This document shows positions 1-11,500 of a stretch of 64,000 bases of DNA, in pieces. A model generated the notes under the pieces. That model had not been told where the DNA came from. It made no database searches and saw only the letters and a program-made list of their open reading frames with translations. How positions within the stretch are numbered: the stretch's first letter is position 1; each line of letters opens with the position of its first letter. Origin of the DNA: Lates calcarifer (taxonomy: Eukaryota > Chordata > Actinopteri > Centropomidae). Location: NCBI RefSeq assembly GCF_001640805.2, contig NC_066850.1, positions 17,853,036 through 17,917,035 on the forward strand. Direction: 5' to 3'. The position numbers and the translations under genes were made by a program.

Positions 1-899
1 TTCTTTCACAGCTTCTTTAAATTAAAACTTCTCCATTCCAAAAAAAAATACTTGCTCAAATTTAGACTCCCATCCTTCATGAACTCGTCCACTGTAATGC
101 AGACATTCAAAATCATCTGATATCCCTTTGTTAGAGAACAGCCTTCCTTGGTAACATAGAAAAATCCAACTAATTCAGTATCATCACTACATATCATTTA
201 TATGACCAAATACAGACCACTATTTACGTAAAATCAAATAAATGAACACTATGCCCAAATAATCCATCTGACAACTGTAATCATGAGTTTGGTTCTGTCC
301 GATACAGTCTTATTGGTCAAGAGGGTACTAAGCAGCTGTCCCATACTACAGACCTCAGAAAGCCAATGTCCCCTTTTGTCTGTTTTTGTGATCTAACAAC
401 CCATACCATTAGTCTGACTCACCAACAACAGCCAATAACCTAATCTTATTGCATTTGAAAGAAAGATACTATTTTGCAGCCTCTTTTAGTAGAGACTGCA
501 CAACACAGCTCTATCATTTTATACAAACTGTGAGGACACTTACTTTCTACACTAATGCACACTTGACAGCCAAACACACACTCATCACACCATCATCAGC
601 GCAGTAATACCTTTCAGGGGATTTCTTCAAATTTGTGCAAACATTAACATGGACTCAAGGATGGTTCTCAAGGTGGTCAAAGGTCAAGGTTACTGTGACT
701 CATGCACTAATTAGCTGCAAATGGACTGGCTGGTGGAGGCAACCGAGGTGTAATTCTGGATTTTTCTTTTCTTTTTCCTTTTCCTTTTTCCTCCTCACAT
801 CTCTCTTCTTTACATGTTGCTTTTGACATGTTCCTGCTGTGGAATATCAGATTGCTTTATATCACATACAAACCAACTGCTACAACTTATCATACATAC
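1..899. other. Unique AT-rich non-coding stretch
   Basis: I see no coding exon here. The short open frames have no domain-like composition and no convincing splice sites. The only local structure is a polypyrimidine run of TTTTC-type units near 765-795. Confidence 0.5.
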
Positions 900-1530
900 C
901 AGTGGTGGGCCGTGCATTCCACACCTAGGCCTTCATTGGTGTCCTACCTGAATTAACTCACATCTTAATATCGTCATTATAGAAATATATAATAGACAGA
1001 AATATACAGAAATGCAGTATAACTGAACTTTGCACAGACAGGCATGTCATGTAGGCAGAATAAATGCCATCACTGAAGCAATGCTATAAAAACCCAATTA
1101 ACACAGTTCAACAGGTCACAGTTCAAACACTGCAACCACAGCTGCTCCACACACATCATATCCAAAAGAAGCGTCAATATTAACTGATAAAATGACAAAA
1201 ATATAAACTATAAAATATAGGTACTCACCGATTTGCAGACAAATTAGAAAAACTGCTTCTGTGGAGCGGACATTCTCAGCCCCAAAGTGTAAAACTTATC
1301 CAAGAAATACGACTGGACAGACTCAGTTTTCTGCGTTAGCCTCCTTATGAAGGACTTATTGTTGGCACTGAGACGCACAGATAACCTCTACAACAGAGTC
1401 ACTGAACTCTTCCTCCTCCTTAAGCCGTTGTGGGTTGAACATACGGCTATTAAATCTATACTAACGTGTTTTAGCTCGCGCTAGTAGCTAGCTATAGATG
1501 CTAGCTGTTTGCTAGCTCTGACCAGTACGT
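900..1530 (+). repeat. Possible hAT-like non-autonomous element, left end visible
   Basis: From position 900 the sequence reads CAGTGGTGGGCCGTGC, the form expected of an hAT terminal inverted repeat. The DNA that follows is non-coding and ends near a cluster of GCTAGC-type palindromes (about 1477-1516). The matching right end (GCCCACCACTG) was not found nearby, so the right boundary is a guess and no target duplication can be shown. Assignment rests on the terminal motif and on resemblance to fish repeats. Confidence 0.35.
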
Positions 1531-2481
1531 TCTCTAACCGTCCTATCAAATCACATGACAATGCTGACATCATGGTATGCCTGCTAGATGGCACCAACTC
1601 GAAATCTGATTGGTTAAAGAGTACACTTTTATCACTGTTCATTTTAAATTACAGGGGGCTGTTCTGTTGATTCTGAAGGCAGATTTCTTTTAACTTGGGA
1701 ACACAGGGCTAAAATCTGATTGGATAAAAGCTATGAAACAGACTGTAATGGAAGTAGTGCACCAAGAGGAAAGCTATGAGATGAAGAGAATAGACTATAG
1801 GGAACAATTTAGTACATACAGTATTAATGGAAAAAACATATCTGTATATAAAGCACACAACACTTTCATATTGGAGTGTTTTAAGTTTGTAAATATACAC
1901 AAAAATCCACAAATTAAGATATTTGCTCATTAGGTGTTGTGATAATGATGGAATAGAGCACTGTCTAACACCTCACTCCCACAGGGGTTCAGCAGTATCA
2001 AGCTCAAATCATAATTTCCATATACATTTTGACCGTCTCACTGGAAAACCACTTTTCAGCAGTCAATCAGCAATATCCTTCAGAAGCACTGATGGTTTAA
2101 TCCCAAAATCCCACTTTTCTGCAGCAAAGCTCCTGTGAGAGCTAATGACAGCACTAATGTTCAGTAATGAGGGGTCCTTCAGGAGGCCCCCGCCCATCTC
2201 AGAATGACAAGGAGCTTATTTTGGAGCTGTTTGCTCAAATATTGATCAGCTGGTGGAACAGTATGTCCTCTCACTGTTCCTTTTCCCATCCAATCACAAG
2301 AGGTCACACTTAAAGCTAGGCTGGCTGGAAATCCCCCCCTGCCACCCAAACAAACCACCTACCAGCCCACCCACTCACCCACTCACCCCAATCCAACGAC
2401 ACACACGTCTCCTAATGAGGCTAGACAAAGCACACACATTGTTAAGTCAATCCTTGAGGTCAGGAATAGCTCACATACTCA
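1531..2481. other. Non-coding stretch, no recognised element
   Basis: Short overlapping open frames on both strands at 1709-2138 show no recognisable protein. The segment GAAATCTGATTGGTTAAAG near 1602 partly recurs as AAAATCTGATTGGATAAAAG near 1711, suggesting a short internal duplication. The stretch at about 2165-2250 is comparatively GC-rich and could be regulatory, but nothing in it is diagnostic. Confidence 0.4.
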
Positions 2482-2551
2482 ACACACACACACACACACA
2501 CACACAGGCACACCCCATTAACCCCCTCCAAAACACACACACACACACACA
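2482..2551 (+). repeat. Two (CA)n microsatellite blocks
   Basis: CA runs at 2482-2506 and 2532-2551 are separated by about 25 bases. They produce a spurious His-Thr-rich open frame on the plus strand. Confidence 0.95.
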
Positions 2552-3174
2552 GAGGTCAAATGGTCTTCCAGGAGGAGGAGGATTCCTCCCACTGTTAAGT
2601 CCTGGCCAAACACTGTAAATGTTGCACAACCCATCACCTCTACCCCTCCGGCCCACCCCCTCACTCACACTCTGTAGCCTCTCTCTACAGAAGGAAAGAC
2701 AGGCCAGAAAGATTTGAATTTTATTTGCAGCTGAGCACCTAATTGTAAAATGGAATCCACTGCTGAATGCTGAATGTTGACATTTAATTACCAATGAATT
2801 CAAAGCACTGTCATTTCTTTCTTTGAAAAACAATGATCTTAAGTTATGTGGTTAAAATTCCATCCTCTGAAATTAATATTCATTATTTAATTTGCCATCG
2901 CACTCATATTGGACTGATAAAATTCAGGTGCCAAAATTCAATGAAAAACTCCAGGGTTAAACCCAACACACTGACATTTTCCATAATACTGGATTTTATA
3001 TCAGTGTCTTTGAAATGTGTAAGCAGTGGACAAATAGACAACAGATGTTGAATAAATAACATACTACCATGTAGTTGTCAGCAGATATGACAAGTTTAAG
3101 CATATATTAAGGCAGTATTGATCTATAATAGTTTGCATATCATAACCTCTCCAGTTGAAGGCTTCTCCAGTCAA
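2552..3174. other. Non-coding stretch
   Basis: AT-rich DNA with no recognisable exon, repeat family or RNA gene. Confidence 0.4.
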
Positions 3175-3449
3175 TGGTAAATGGACTGTACTTATATAGC
3201 GCTTTTCTAGTCTTTTCAACCACTCAAAGCGCTTCACACTACAGATCACATTCACCCCATTCATACACATTCATACAGCACTTGTTCTATATAAGTGCTT
3301 TCTAACACATACACACACATTCACACACCGATGACACATCGGAGGCAATTTGGGGTTCAGTATCTTGCCCGAGGAGGAGGAGGAGCCGGGATCAAACCAC
3401 CAACCTTCTGATTGGTGGGCGACTCTACCTCCTGAGCCACAGCCGCCCC
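3175..3449 (-). repeat. tRNA-derived SINE, nearly full length
   Basis: Read on the minus strand, the element starts near 3449 with a tRNA-like head. A Pol III A-box-like segment (TGGCTCAGGAGGTAGAG) is followed about 30 bases later by a B-box-like GGTTTGATCCC. The body then runs through CAAGATACTGAACCCCAAAT and AAAGCGCTATATAAG-type sequence to a tail ending in GTCCATTTACCA. This order is typical of a SINE very common in percomorph fish. A partial copy of the same 3' portion lies at 37441-37600 in the opposite orientation, which supports a dispersed family. It is degenerate and is not a working tRNA gene. Confidence 0.8.
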
Positions 3450-3532
3450 TAATCTGTGTTTCACTGTGCTATCATTGATTACCTACTTATGGTTGGCTAA
3501 ATGCATTGATAAACAATTAAATCTGCTTTCAA

Positions 3533-3533
<1 letters not shown>

Positions 3534-3583
<50 letters not shown>
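3534..3583 (+). repeat. (ATT)n microsatellite
   Basis: About 16 uninterrupted ATT/TTA trinucleotide units. Confidence 0.97.
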
Positions 3584-6050
3584 CATATATTCTGTCATGC
3601 TCTAAGGAGCCTTAAAAGAAAGTGTAACTAAAATTTCTATCTGGACTTGTGATATTGTGAACCAGGTAAAATATACATAAACTGAAATGAGTTTGAAGTG
3701 GAGAGTTAAAACCACACAGATCTGATGTTGTGCTCTGCCACTACTTTTAGTTTCCTCTGTGGAGTGGAAGCTTTATTTAAGTCACATGTTTCATGTATGT
3801 CTTGATTTATTAGGGCTGTTTACACTGCATTCTCTCTCAACGCTTTGTTTATACTGCTTACTGTTTTATATTCATGTTCCTTTTGGATCTTATTTTGTTC
3901 TGCACCAACTCCTTCCAGCTGCTCGCTAACTAACGTCTATACTGATGAGAGCTGTGAGACAGAAGCAGAACAGTGGCTGTGAAACTAAAACAAAGAGCTG
4001 AAAGATGCTTAAGTGCTCTGTAGATTTGCAGAGTTTTTAAATAATTCTCTGTGTGTCCATCACTATGAACAAAACCTTTCACATACTAAAAGCTCTTTAA
4101 TATGAGTAGATTTGTGTAGCAGCTTTGAATAGCAACATTATAGTATTCAGTAGTGGTTACATTTCACTATTAGGTGAAATAAATTCAAATTATTGCAACA
4201 TTTTTTTTGCTTTCCTTGCATTCATTATCAGATGGATATTAAAAGCATAAAGCAGCATTAGTCTAACACTTTCCCAGAGAAAGTCAATTCATAATGAGAA
4301 TAAATACTGAATAAAAAATGGAATATTTAATGTGATTCCATCCAGCTCTATCATGTTTGTTGATGAAGAAAATAACTCATGTGGAGTTTTGTATTCCTTT
4401 TGTTTTGAAAAGCTGTTGATGAGAACATTATGCACTGCATTAATATAACCCATTAAACAGCATTACAAATCAAAAGGGTTTATATTTAATAGTAGAACAG
4501 TTGGAGTGTGTGTGCATGCGAGGACCCCCGACAGGTCATGAACCACAGATTTGTCTCTGTGTCTGTGCATGTGTGTGTATGTGTGTGTGCGTGTGTGGCA
4601 CCCCCCGCAGCCCTCCATAAAGCCATCTAATTACTAAGCTCTGTGTTTAGACAGGTCCTTAGCCGATTAGAGAGCATGTCAGCGTAGACAGGCTTGTTGA
4701 ACTGTCATTCAGACTGGAGAGGTCAAGGAGGGACAAACAGTATTAGGATGTAATGTATTGACTGTAGTAATGTTGTCAGTGCTCACAGCTATTACCCATA
4801 ACTTGTGGGTAGTGTCTGGAGAGCCAGAAATAGAGCAATAAGTACAATGACAATAACTTATGTACATGTGCAAAGAAACTCCTTAGTTACAAATGTTGCA
4901 TTACAGGAGACATATTTATAAGCACATCAGCTCTACAGATTTATTCCCAACCTCCTGGATACCCTACTGTTTCAATTCATTTAAGTATCATTCAAAATCA
5001 ACTTAAAGTGGTACTAATCAGTATTTTATATCAACAATGGTGTGTAATGTGGAAGATGGAAGTGCTCTGCTCAGCTGAGGTTTTAGCCTCTTTCAGTTCA
5101 GTGGTTCCTGACCACTTTAACATATGACTTCTTAAAATGGAACAATGCTGTCTTGTGACCTCTTGTCACAGATTGCACACACTTCCGTCCACATCTGCAA
5201 TTTGTTCAGCAGTTCAAACAGGTCTAATGCAGTGCTCCTAGACAGCTATTTCCCCCAGTTGGAGAAACAATCACTTGTGACTAGCTGGTGATCACTGTGG
5301 AACATTTAGCAGCTGAAAAGCCACATCTTTTTCTCAGGAGTGGTTGGAGTCCAAACCAGAGGTAAAATAAAGTAAATACTGCATTTACATGTAAGACACC
5401 AGTAACACCAGTCACAGTACTTCCCAGTAGATCATCCCAAGTGAATGTTTTCTCACATCTGCTGCAGCTATGCTAATACATTTGCCATATTAACTTTATG
5501 AGATAGAAATATGTGTCTGTTTTTAGCTTGTTTTGCTGTGGCCAAAAAATCAGTGATAGAGGTTAAAACATCAACAAAGCAGTTCCTCTTAGCTCTCTTA
5601 CTCAATACTCTGGGGCCTTACTCTGGCAGTATTGGATAAAACAAACCACATATGCATTTCAGTCTTTTATTCAACAAATGATTAATACATTCAATTCATT
5701 CTATTTAGTTTGTTTTAGATGATGGTGTACCCCTATTTTATTGTCAAATTTAAAAATAAATGTAGAACTTGCTGTACAACCACTTGCCAAACTCTCTCAG
5801 TCCTCATGCAGTGCAGTTTTGGTCCAGTCCAACACTTTAGACAAAAAGTAACCATCAAATTTCATTAGAGAATTAATATCCCCCTCCACTATAGACACTC
5901 AAAAATAGATAAGAGTAATAATCACACAGTAGCAGCAATATTTCATGCAGTCACTCAGCAGGAGGCAATCAGTGCTCAAGGCAACAACAAATAGATAAAC
6001 ACTGGAAATGACATTGATTCAGATCTTAACTAATGTGCTCAGATCAAATA

Positions 6051-6051
<1 letters not shown>
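3584..6051. other. Mostly unique non-coding DNA
   Basis: No exon or known mobile element recognised. It contains an interrupted TG-rich tract (about 4560-4596). This is followed by a non-repetitive stretch at 4600-4740 with homeodomain-type cores (CTAATTA, CGATTAG) that looks more constrained than its surroundings. Confidence 0.4.

Positions 6052-6086
<35 letters not shown>
6052..6086 (+). repeat. (CA)n microsatellite
   Basis: About 17 CA units without interruption. Confidence 0.97.
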
Positions 6087-6087
<1 letters not shown>

Positions 6088-7128
6088 TAATTTTAACTGC
6101 ATTTAGTATTTTTACAGATGCATTGAGACATGTTTGGCTCCTATTAAAACTCACATTTAAATCAAGTGTGCATCCATTAACAGAACATATAATGTAGATG
6201 GACAAATTGTTGTATCCATGAATATCAGATAGACATACAAATGTATACTCTGTTTCCAGTGTTTGGGAATCCAGTGATTAAAATGACACTTTATTAATGT
6301 TGCTCATCGGTTACAATCATATAGGCCACTGACGCCATAAATCCTGTCCTGCTGTGTGTTTACATTTTCTAGATATGGAAGCAATGCTGGAATGCTGTAT
6401 CACTGATCACCTCCAGCCCCTCTTCCTCCTACTCTTTATCTCCCTCCCTGCATTTTCTTCCTGCTCATTAGTTCAGACCAGCTGGATGAATTGATTAATT
6501 CCTCTGTTAAGTGTCATTTGGACTCAAATAAAGCTACTAATAAAGCTGGATGTCACAATTTGGTGCTTCCATTCATTGTGAAAAAAATACACATGAGATA
6601 CTTATTATTCAATACTTTAAAATATGGCTGTCTATTCTCCACAATGTGGTGGGACAGTGCTTCAGTAATTAGCACTGTTAGCACTGTCCCAGATCCACGT
6701 TTTGCAGTATACCAGCCAGTTTTATCCACCAGGGGGAAATGAGTGTGTCTGAAAACTGTCCATTGCCAACACAAAATGTTACTGTTGACTGTGGGAAATG
6801 AGAAAATGTGGCCCTACTCTTTACCTTACATACCTGCAACCAAACCTTTGTCCACATGGCTGATGTGAAGATGTCCGTATTTGTCCTTCATGACATCAGA
6901 AAGCTCTGTTTATGTGGCCTGGGGGTTCACATATTTCATATGTGAACAACTAAGTCAGACCTTGTACATCATCCACACTTACAGAGTCAATTTGTGGTTT
7001 AATCTAACAAAAAAATTAGAACAAACATTGTGTTGTAGCCATTTTTTTATGTTCTAGACAAAACATTGTACAAATCGGCTTTTCTTCTTCCTGACTCCAG
7101 AAGCAAGTTATAAAATATCAGATATCAA
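6087..7128. other. Non-coding stretch
   Basis: No recognised element. Open frames at 6491-6774 overlap on both strands and have no protein-like signal. Confidence 0.4.
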
Positions 7129-7810
7129 GTGAATTATTGCCCATTAGATAAATTATATACAACAGGCTGTAATTTTTCAGGGTGGAGTTTAGCGAGGGAC
7201 ATTCAGTTGGCTTCATGGAAGTTCTGGCAAACCACCAGACCCAGACAGGGAAAGTTGGGTTTGGCTCGGGCAGCGTTCAGGAGGGGAGGAGAACTGCTGA
7301 CCGTAACGGGGGATGTTGTTGCGCAGTGGAAAGAGTTCTTTAAAGAACTCCAGATTCCGTCCAACACATCATCAGTAGGGGATGTGTTTGAAATAAATAG
7401 AGGAACCAGAGGATGTTCTCTAATTATCAGGCTGTCACACTGCTCAGCCTTCCTGGGAATCCTTATGCCAGAGTCCAAGAAAGGAGGCTTCAACCAGATC
7501 TCAAATCTCAGATCCAGGGAGAGCAATGCAGAATTCATCCTGATCATGATGGGCATGCTCTGTAACCTTGCAAGGTCACTAGGGGCCTTGCTTGATGGGA
7601 GTTTTCCCATCCAGTCCATCCAGTGACTTACTGCCCCAAGTGAAGGAGTTCAAGTATCAGAGGGTCTTGTTCACAAGCGAGGACAACAAGGTGTCTAACA
7701 GTGTCTTCTGGGTACCTTTGATTGAATGTTTTCTGGGCATGTTCAACTGGGACCCCTGGGTAGACCCAGAACATGCTGGAGAAATTTTATATCTCATCTG
7801 GCCTGAGAAT
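7129..7810 (+). pseudogene. Fossil of a non-LTR retrotransposon ORF2 (RTE/Rex-like), internally deleted
   Basis: Residues such as LLTVTGDVVAQWKEFFKEL (near 7294-7350) followed by PSNTSS match the linker ahead of the reverse transcriptase in a LINE family abundant in fish. The same block occurs in the 31.2-32.0 kb copy, where a GAACTGCTGACC segment and the QWKE(F/H)F block align clearly. The catalytic reverse-transcriptase core is absent. The sequence at about 7705-7800 resembles the 3'-terminal coding segment of the same family (GGGCATGTTCAACTGGGACC, then AGACCCAGAACATGCTGGAG). So the central part was lost and the two ends joined. The 165-codon plus-strand frame at 7129-7626 is an incidental open run through this fossil, not a gene. 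Placement in RTE versus another clade is uncertain. Confidence 0.7.
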
Positions 7811-7849
7811 AAAAACAAAATCAAGTTACAGTGTGCTTCAACAGGGCAA

Positions 7850-8075
7850 AGATATACCATAAAAATCATGAGATAAACGATAGTAGTGTAAAAGAAATTA
7901 TAAAAAGGGGATTAAGTTGAATCAAAAGAAATTAAAAACTTGAAATCAGGATAGGCTCTTCAATAAAATTATGTTTTAAGAAGGGATTTAAAAGATGTTT
8001 TTTTCTTGGCCAGCTTGACGTCCTCTGGGAAAACATTCCAGAGCCTCAAAAATCTAACCAATGAGTCGCTGTAAT
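7850..8075. repeat. Degenerate fish dispersed repeat, unclassified
   Basis: The stretch with TTTTAAGAAGGGATTTAAAAG followed by GAAAACATTCCAGAGCCT resembles a widespread fish repeat in which a 'vacuum of AT-rich lead-in, then compressed GAGCCT block' order is preserved. No second copy is present in the window to confirm this. Confidence 0.3.
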
Positions 8076-8262
8076 TAATGGGTCCAAAGTGTGCCAAGAA
8101 AACACTTCACACACCATTAAACCATCACCACCAACCTGTACCATTGACATAAAGCAGCTTGGTTCCCTGGATTTGTGCTGTTGATCTTAATTTCTGACCC
8201 TACCATCTGCCTCAGCAGAAATCCAGATTCATCAGACCAGGCTACATTTTTCCAGTCTTCAC
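8076..8262. repeat. Fragment of a fish dispersed repeat, unclassified
   Basis: The order CACACCATTA, CCACCACCAACCTG, TCTGACCCTACCATCTG, then ATCAGACCAGGC matches a repeat common in fish genomes. I recognise the pattern but cannot assign a superfamily, and no termini are visible. Confidence 0.4.
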
Positions 8263-8445
8263 CTGGGACAGGGTGCAGGTGACTTCAAATGAAACACAGG
8301 TAAGCAGATGGACATGGGGACAGGAAGAAAGCCCAGAGACATCTGGTGGGCAGATGAAGACTGGCAGGACTGGGGGAAAAAGGAGGAGAACATGGCCTGA
8401 TCGTGACAAGCCCCGAGAAAGACTGCGAATCTGTCTGCTTTGCTG

Positions 8446-8510
8446 GGTGCATGCTGGGAGAGGCTTGAGCCCCTGTGACCTGGACAGGACAGGCGATTCA
8501 GTGAATACAG
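8446..8510 (+). repeat. 5'-truncated SINE, tail only
   Basis: GCATGCTGGGAGAGGCTTGAG followed by CCCCTGTGACCTGGACAGGA corresponds to the tail of the SINE family at 43.4, 45.4 and 54.7 kb (CTGGGATAGGCTCCAGCC and the sequence after it). Only about 65 bases remain. Confidence 0.5.
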
Positions 8511-11500
8511 GGGGATTCTTTAGAAAGGTATTGTTTTTCAAGCACAGAGCTACTAGAAATATACTCACATATGAGTTTTGCTTTCATGTTAGCAGTCAAT
8601 TTGTCACAATTTTCAAATAACAGATATCTGGCTTCACAGTCAAACTCCTCACTCAATTTCCTTGGTAATTTCCCTATGTGTTTCCTTTCCTCACCACCCA
8701 TCTCAGCAAGTTTTCCTCTTCAAAGACAGCGGCTTGGTAAATAACATTACGCAATAGGCTGAAAGCTTCTCAAAGCCACTGAGTGCTAATAATTCCAGTT
8801 AAGTAGCCATATTATGGGGCCACTGGTCTGGGGCTACTTCCACATAGATAAACCCTACTCCTCCACATATAACCTTTTTCACATACTGCTCACACTCACA
8901 TTAATGTTCACATACATGAATGAGCACAAATATGAAAATGACAGCATGAACACATCTCATAGTATTTACAGTAAATGAAAGGACAATACACAAATATGTA
9001 GAGCGTGTACTAAATGTACAGAACACGCAAAGTACTGATATTAAATCATAGCTTTATTCTAGTTCTCTGTGGGGTGGACAAATAACAGAATTACATTACC
9101 AACACCCTGCAGGAGAAATCAGTTGCTGAAGCTCATAATGTTTAGTGAGGCTGTCAGAGTTAGTTAGTTCAACGCAGTGGTAATTTTTGAGGAAGTAGTT
9201 TTCAGAGTTTTAGGCAAATATTATATCATGTCAGCAGCAGCCTGTTTCTCATGCAATTTTCTGGAGTTTTACATGTTGCTTCTTCCCCTTAACACATTAC
9301 AGAGCTGTTGGGAATTTGTGTCTGTGTGGTCACAAATAAAGCACATCATGGTCTTTTTTCTATATTTTTTTCAAGCTGCATTTTTTTTCTGTTTCTCAAA
9401 CACTTAAAGAAAAGAGCTGCTTCAGCAGCCATGCTATTTATCCTGCTTTGTATCTTGAATGATGCAATAATGGTGTTATACTTAGGGTTGAAAAGAAAAG
9501 CTAGAAATCTACATGTGAGGGGGTGTGGTGAGGGTGGTGCAACAAAAGTCATGGTCTATCACTTTGAGGGAATTAATCTGCTAAATACATTTATTATAAC
9601 ATATTAGTATTTGCCATGAACATCCATACTAACACTGATGGTAATTTGAGCTGTAGGTTGAGACATCATTCTGAAAATGCTGTAATGACAAGATGGCTGA
9701 ACAACTGGTCTCTCTCCTTTGTCCTCTGGCCTGTGCACATTTACAGTAGGGTCATAAAGTCTCAGGAGTTATAGTACAGCTGTACAATATCATGCCTTGA
9801 ACAAGAAATTTGCTCAAGCTGCCACATTTTGCACAGAGATGTCTTGGCCTAGATTTGCACCACCTACAATGAATTTGCATATGTTCACAGGCACTTGTAT
9901 CTTTTTGTTGACCTTGAATGCAGTCACACTGCCTGATCATTTGCCTTTTGTTCGACTCAATATACCTTCAGAAGCTGCTACAACTGGGGCAAAACCGTAG
10001 CTTAAAGGATAAGGTTGAAAAAAATGGACTGAAAAAGACAAAAACGTGCAAAGACTTGATCCTACCAACAAGTGTTATGTGTGTATCCAAAGCCTGATTA
10101 ATTCTAAAAGAAACAGTGAACTGCTCATGCTCATTGACTCTTCTGAACAGATTTACCTTTGTTCTGCCATCTACATATCTGTACTTCCCTAAACATACTT
10201 CCCATTTTTTTTTATTGTATCATGTTTCCCTTGCTGCATTCTCATCAGTCACCAGTATATCTGTGCTTCATCCTCCTCTTCTCCTCTGTCTACTCTCCAT
10301 AGAATCAGCCTCCCTCTTGAGCAGGCAGTTTGACCTCTATTTCATTTCAGCTGCCCACAACCTTCTCAGGTACCTGCTTGCAGTCCCCGGGCTTCACAGC
10401 AGCTCCCACTCATATAATCCTGTATATAGAGAGGGATGATAGACGTACCTGTGTCACTTGCTGTACAGAATAAAAAGTGTGTAGCAAATGTGAAGATGTT
10501 GTTGGTTTCCTGGATGGGTGGTGCATATCAATACTGAGAAATAGGAAAGTGGTGTATCCTTACATGTTAACTTTTAATCAAAGCTGGGTCTGATTTGATC
10601 AAACTGATCAAATTTCAGCCTGTAGCATACATTTAGTCCTGTCATGTTATCTGTATTTCTCTTAAAAAACATCTCTGTAGTGTAATTACAGTTACTTAAT
10701 TGTAATACTTACAATACTTATTACTGTAATGGATTATTGCCAAATATGGACCTTAGTCACAGCCTTTCACCATCCTTAATAAGTACTTTTAGTTTCCTGT
10801 CCTTAACCAAATTTTAACCATAAAGGTGGCAGATCAGAAAGCACTCATATTTTCATTCATATCTTTATAACATTGATTCATTTGGCAATTCTACAAGGCA
10901 ATGGTGAATGGAGGATGAAAGGTCTTTGGCTAGTCATCTATTCCTGTATTTCAACATACCCTTACATACAAATATGATGCTCTTAATTGAAAAGGTAAAT
11001 CAAGCCAAATAGAACAATTTTAATCAATATTTACTTTGATTTAACAGCTGTGGAAGCAAATCAGCCATTTGATTTATATAAGCAACTGAACAGCAGATTT
11101 ACTTTACTAGTTTGTAAAAGAGGTTTCTGTTGTAAATTTGTGGTCACCAGCCTAATCAAGCTGACAGAACTCCATGACATTATAGGGGGTTATTGACGCA
11201 ATGACGCAAATGAATGAGTGAAATAAAACTTCATTTGTTTCAGTGCACTTTGGTCACAAAAAGTGCTCTCTTACTGACTGCATGAATGCTGTTCAGAATA
11301 GGGACATTTGGCACTATAAACTTCACCCTGCCTTTGTTCTTATGACACTGATGTGTACTACCACTACAGCAAGTACTTGTTTGCAGATCCTGCAGTGGAA
11401 ATGCATCAGTAGTTGTAAAGCTTTAACAAAGAATATTATTCCTTTGAGGGCAAGAAGTTCAGGGGGAAATAAACTGAGGAGTGTTTCATGTTTGATTGAT

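Noticed and set aside
2253..2618. 121-codon frame rich in His-Thr
   Set aside because: Created by translating CA microsatellites.
3400..3449. tRNA-like sequence with A and B box
   Set aside because: It is the head of a SINE; it lacks a full cloverleaf and continues into the SINE body.
9745..9765. TACAGTAGGGTCATAAAG as a Tc1-type terminus
   Set aside because: No partner inverted repeat or transposase nearby.
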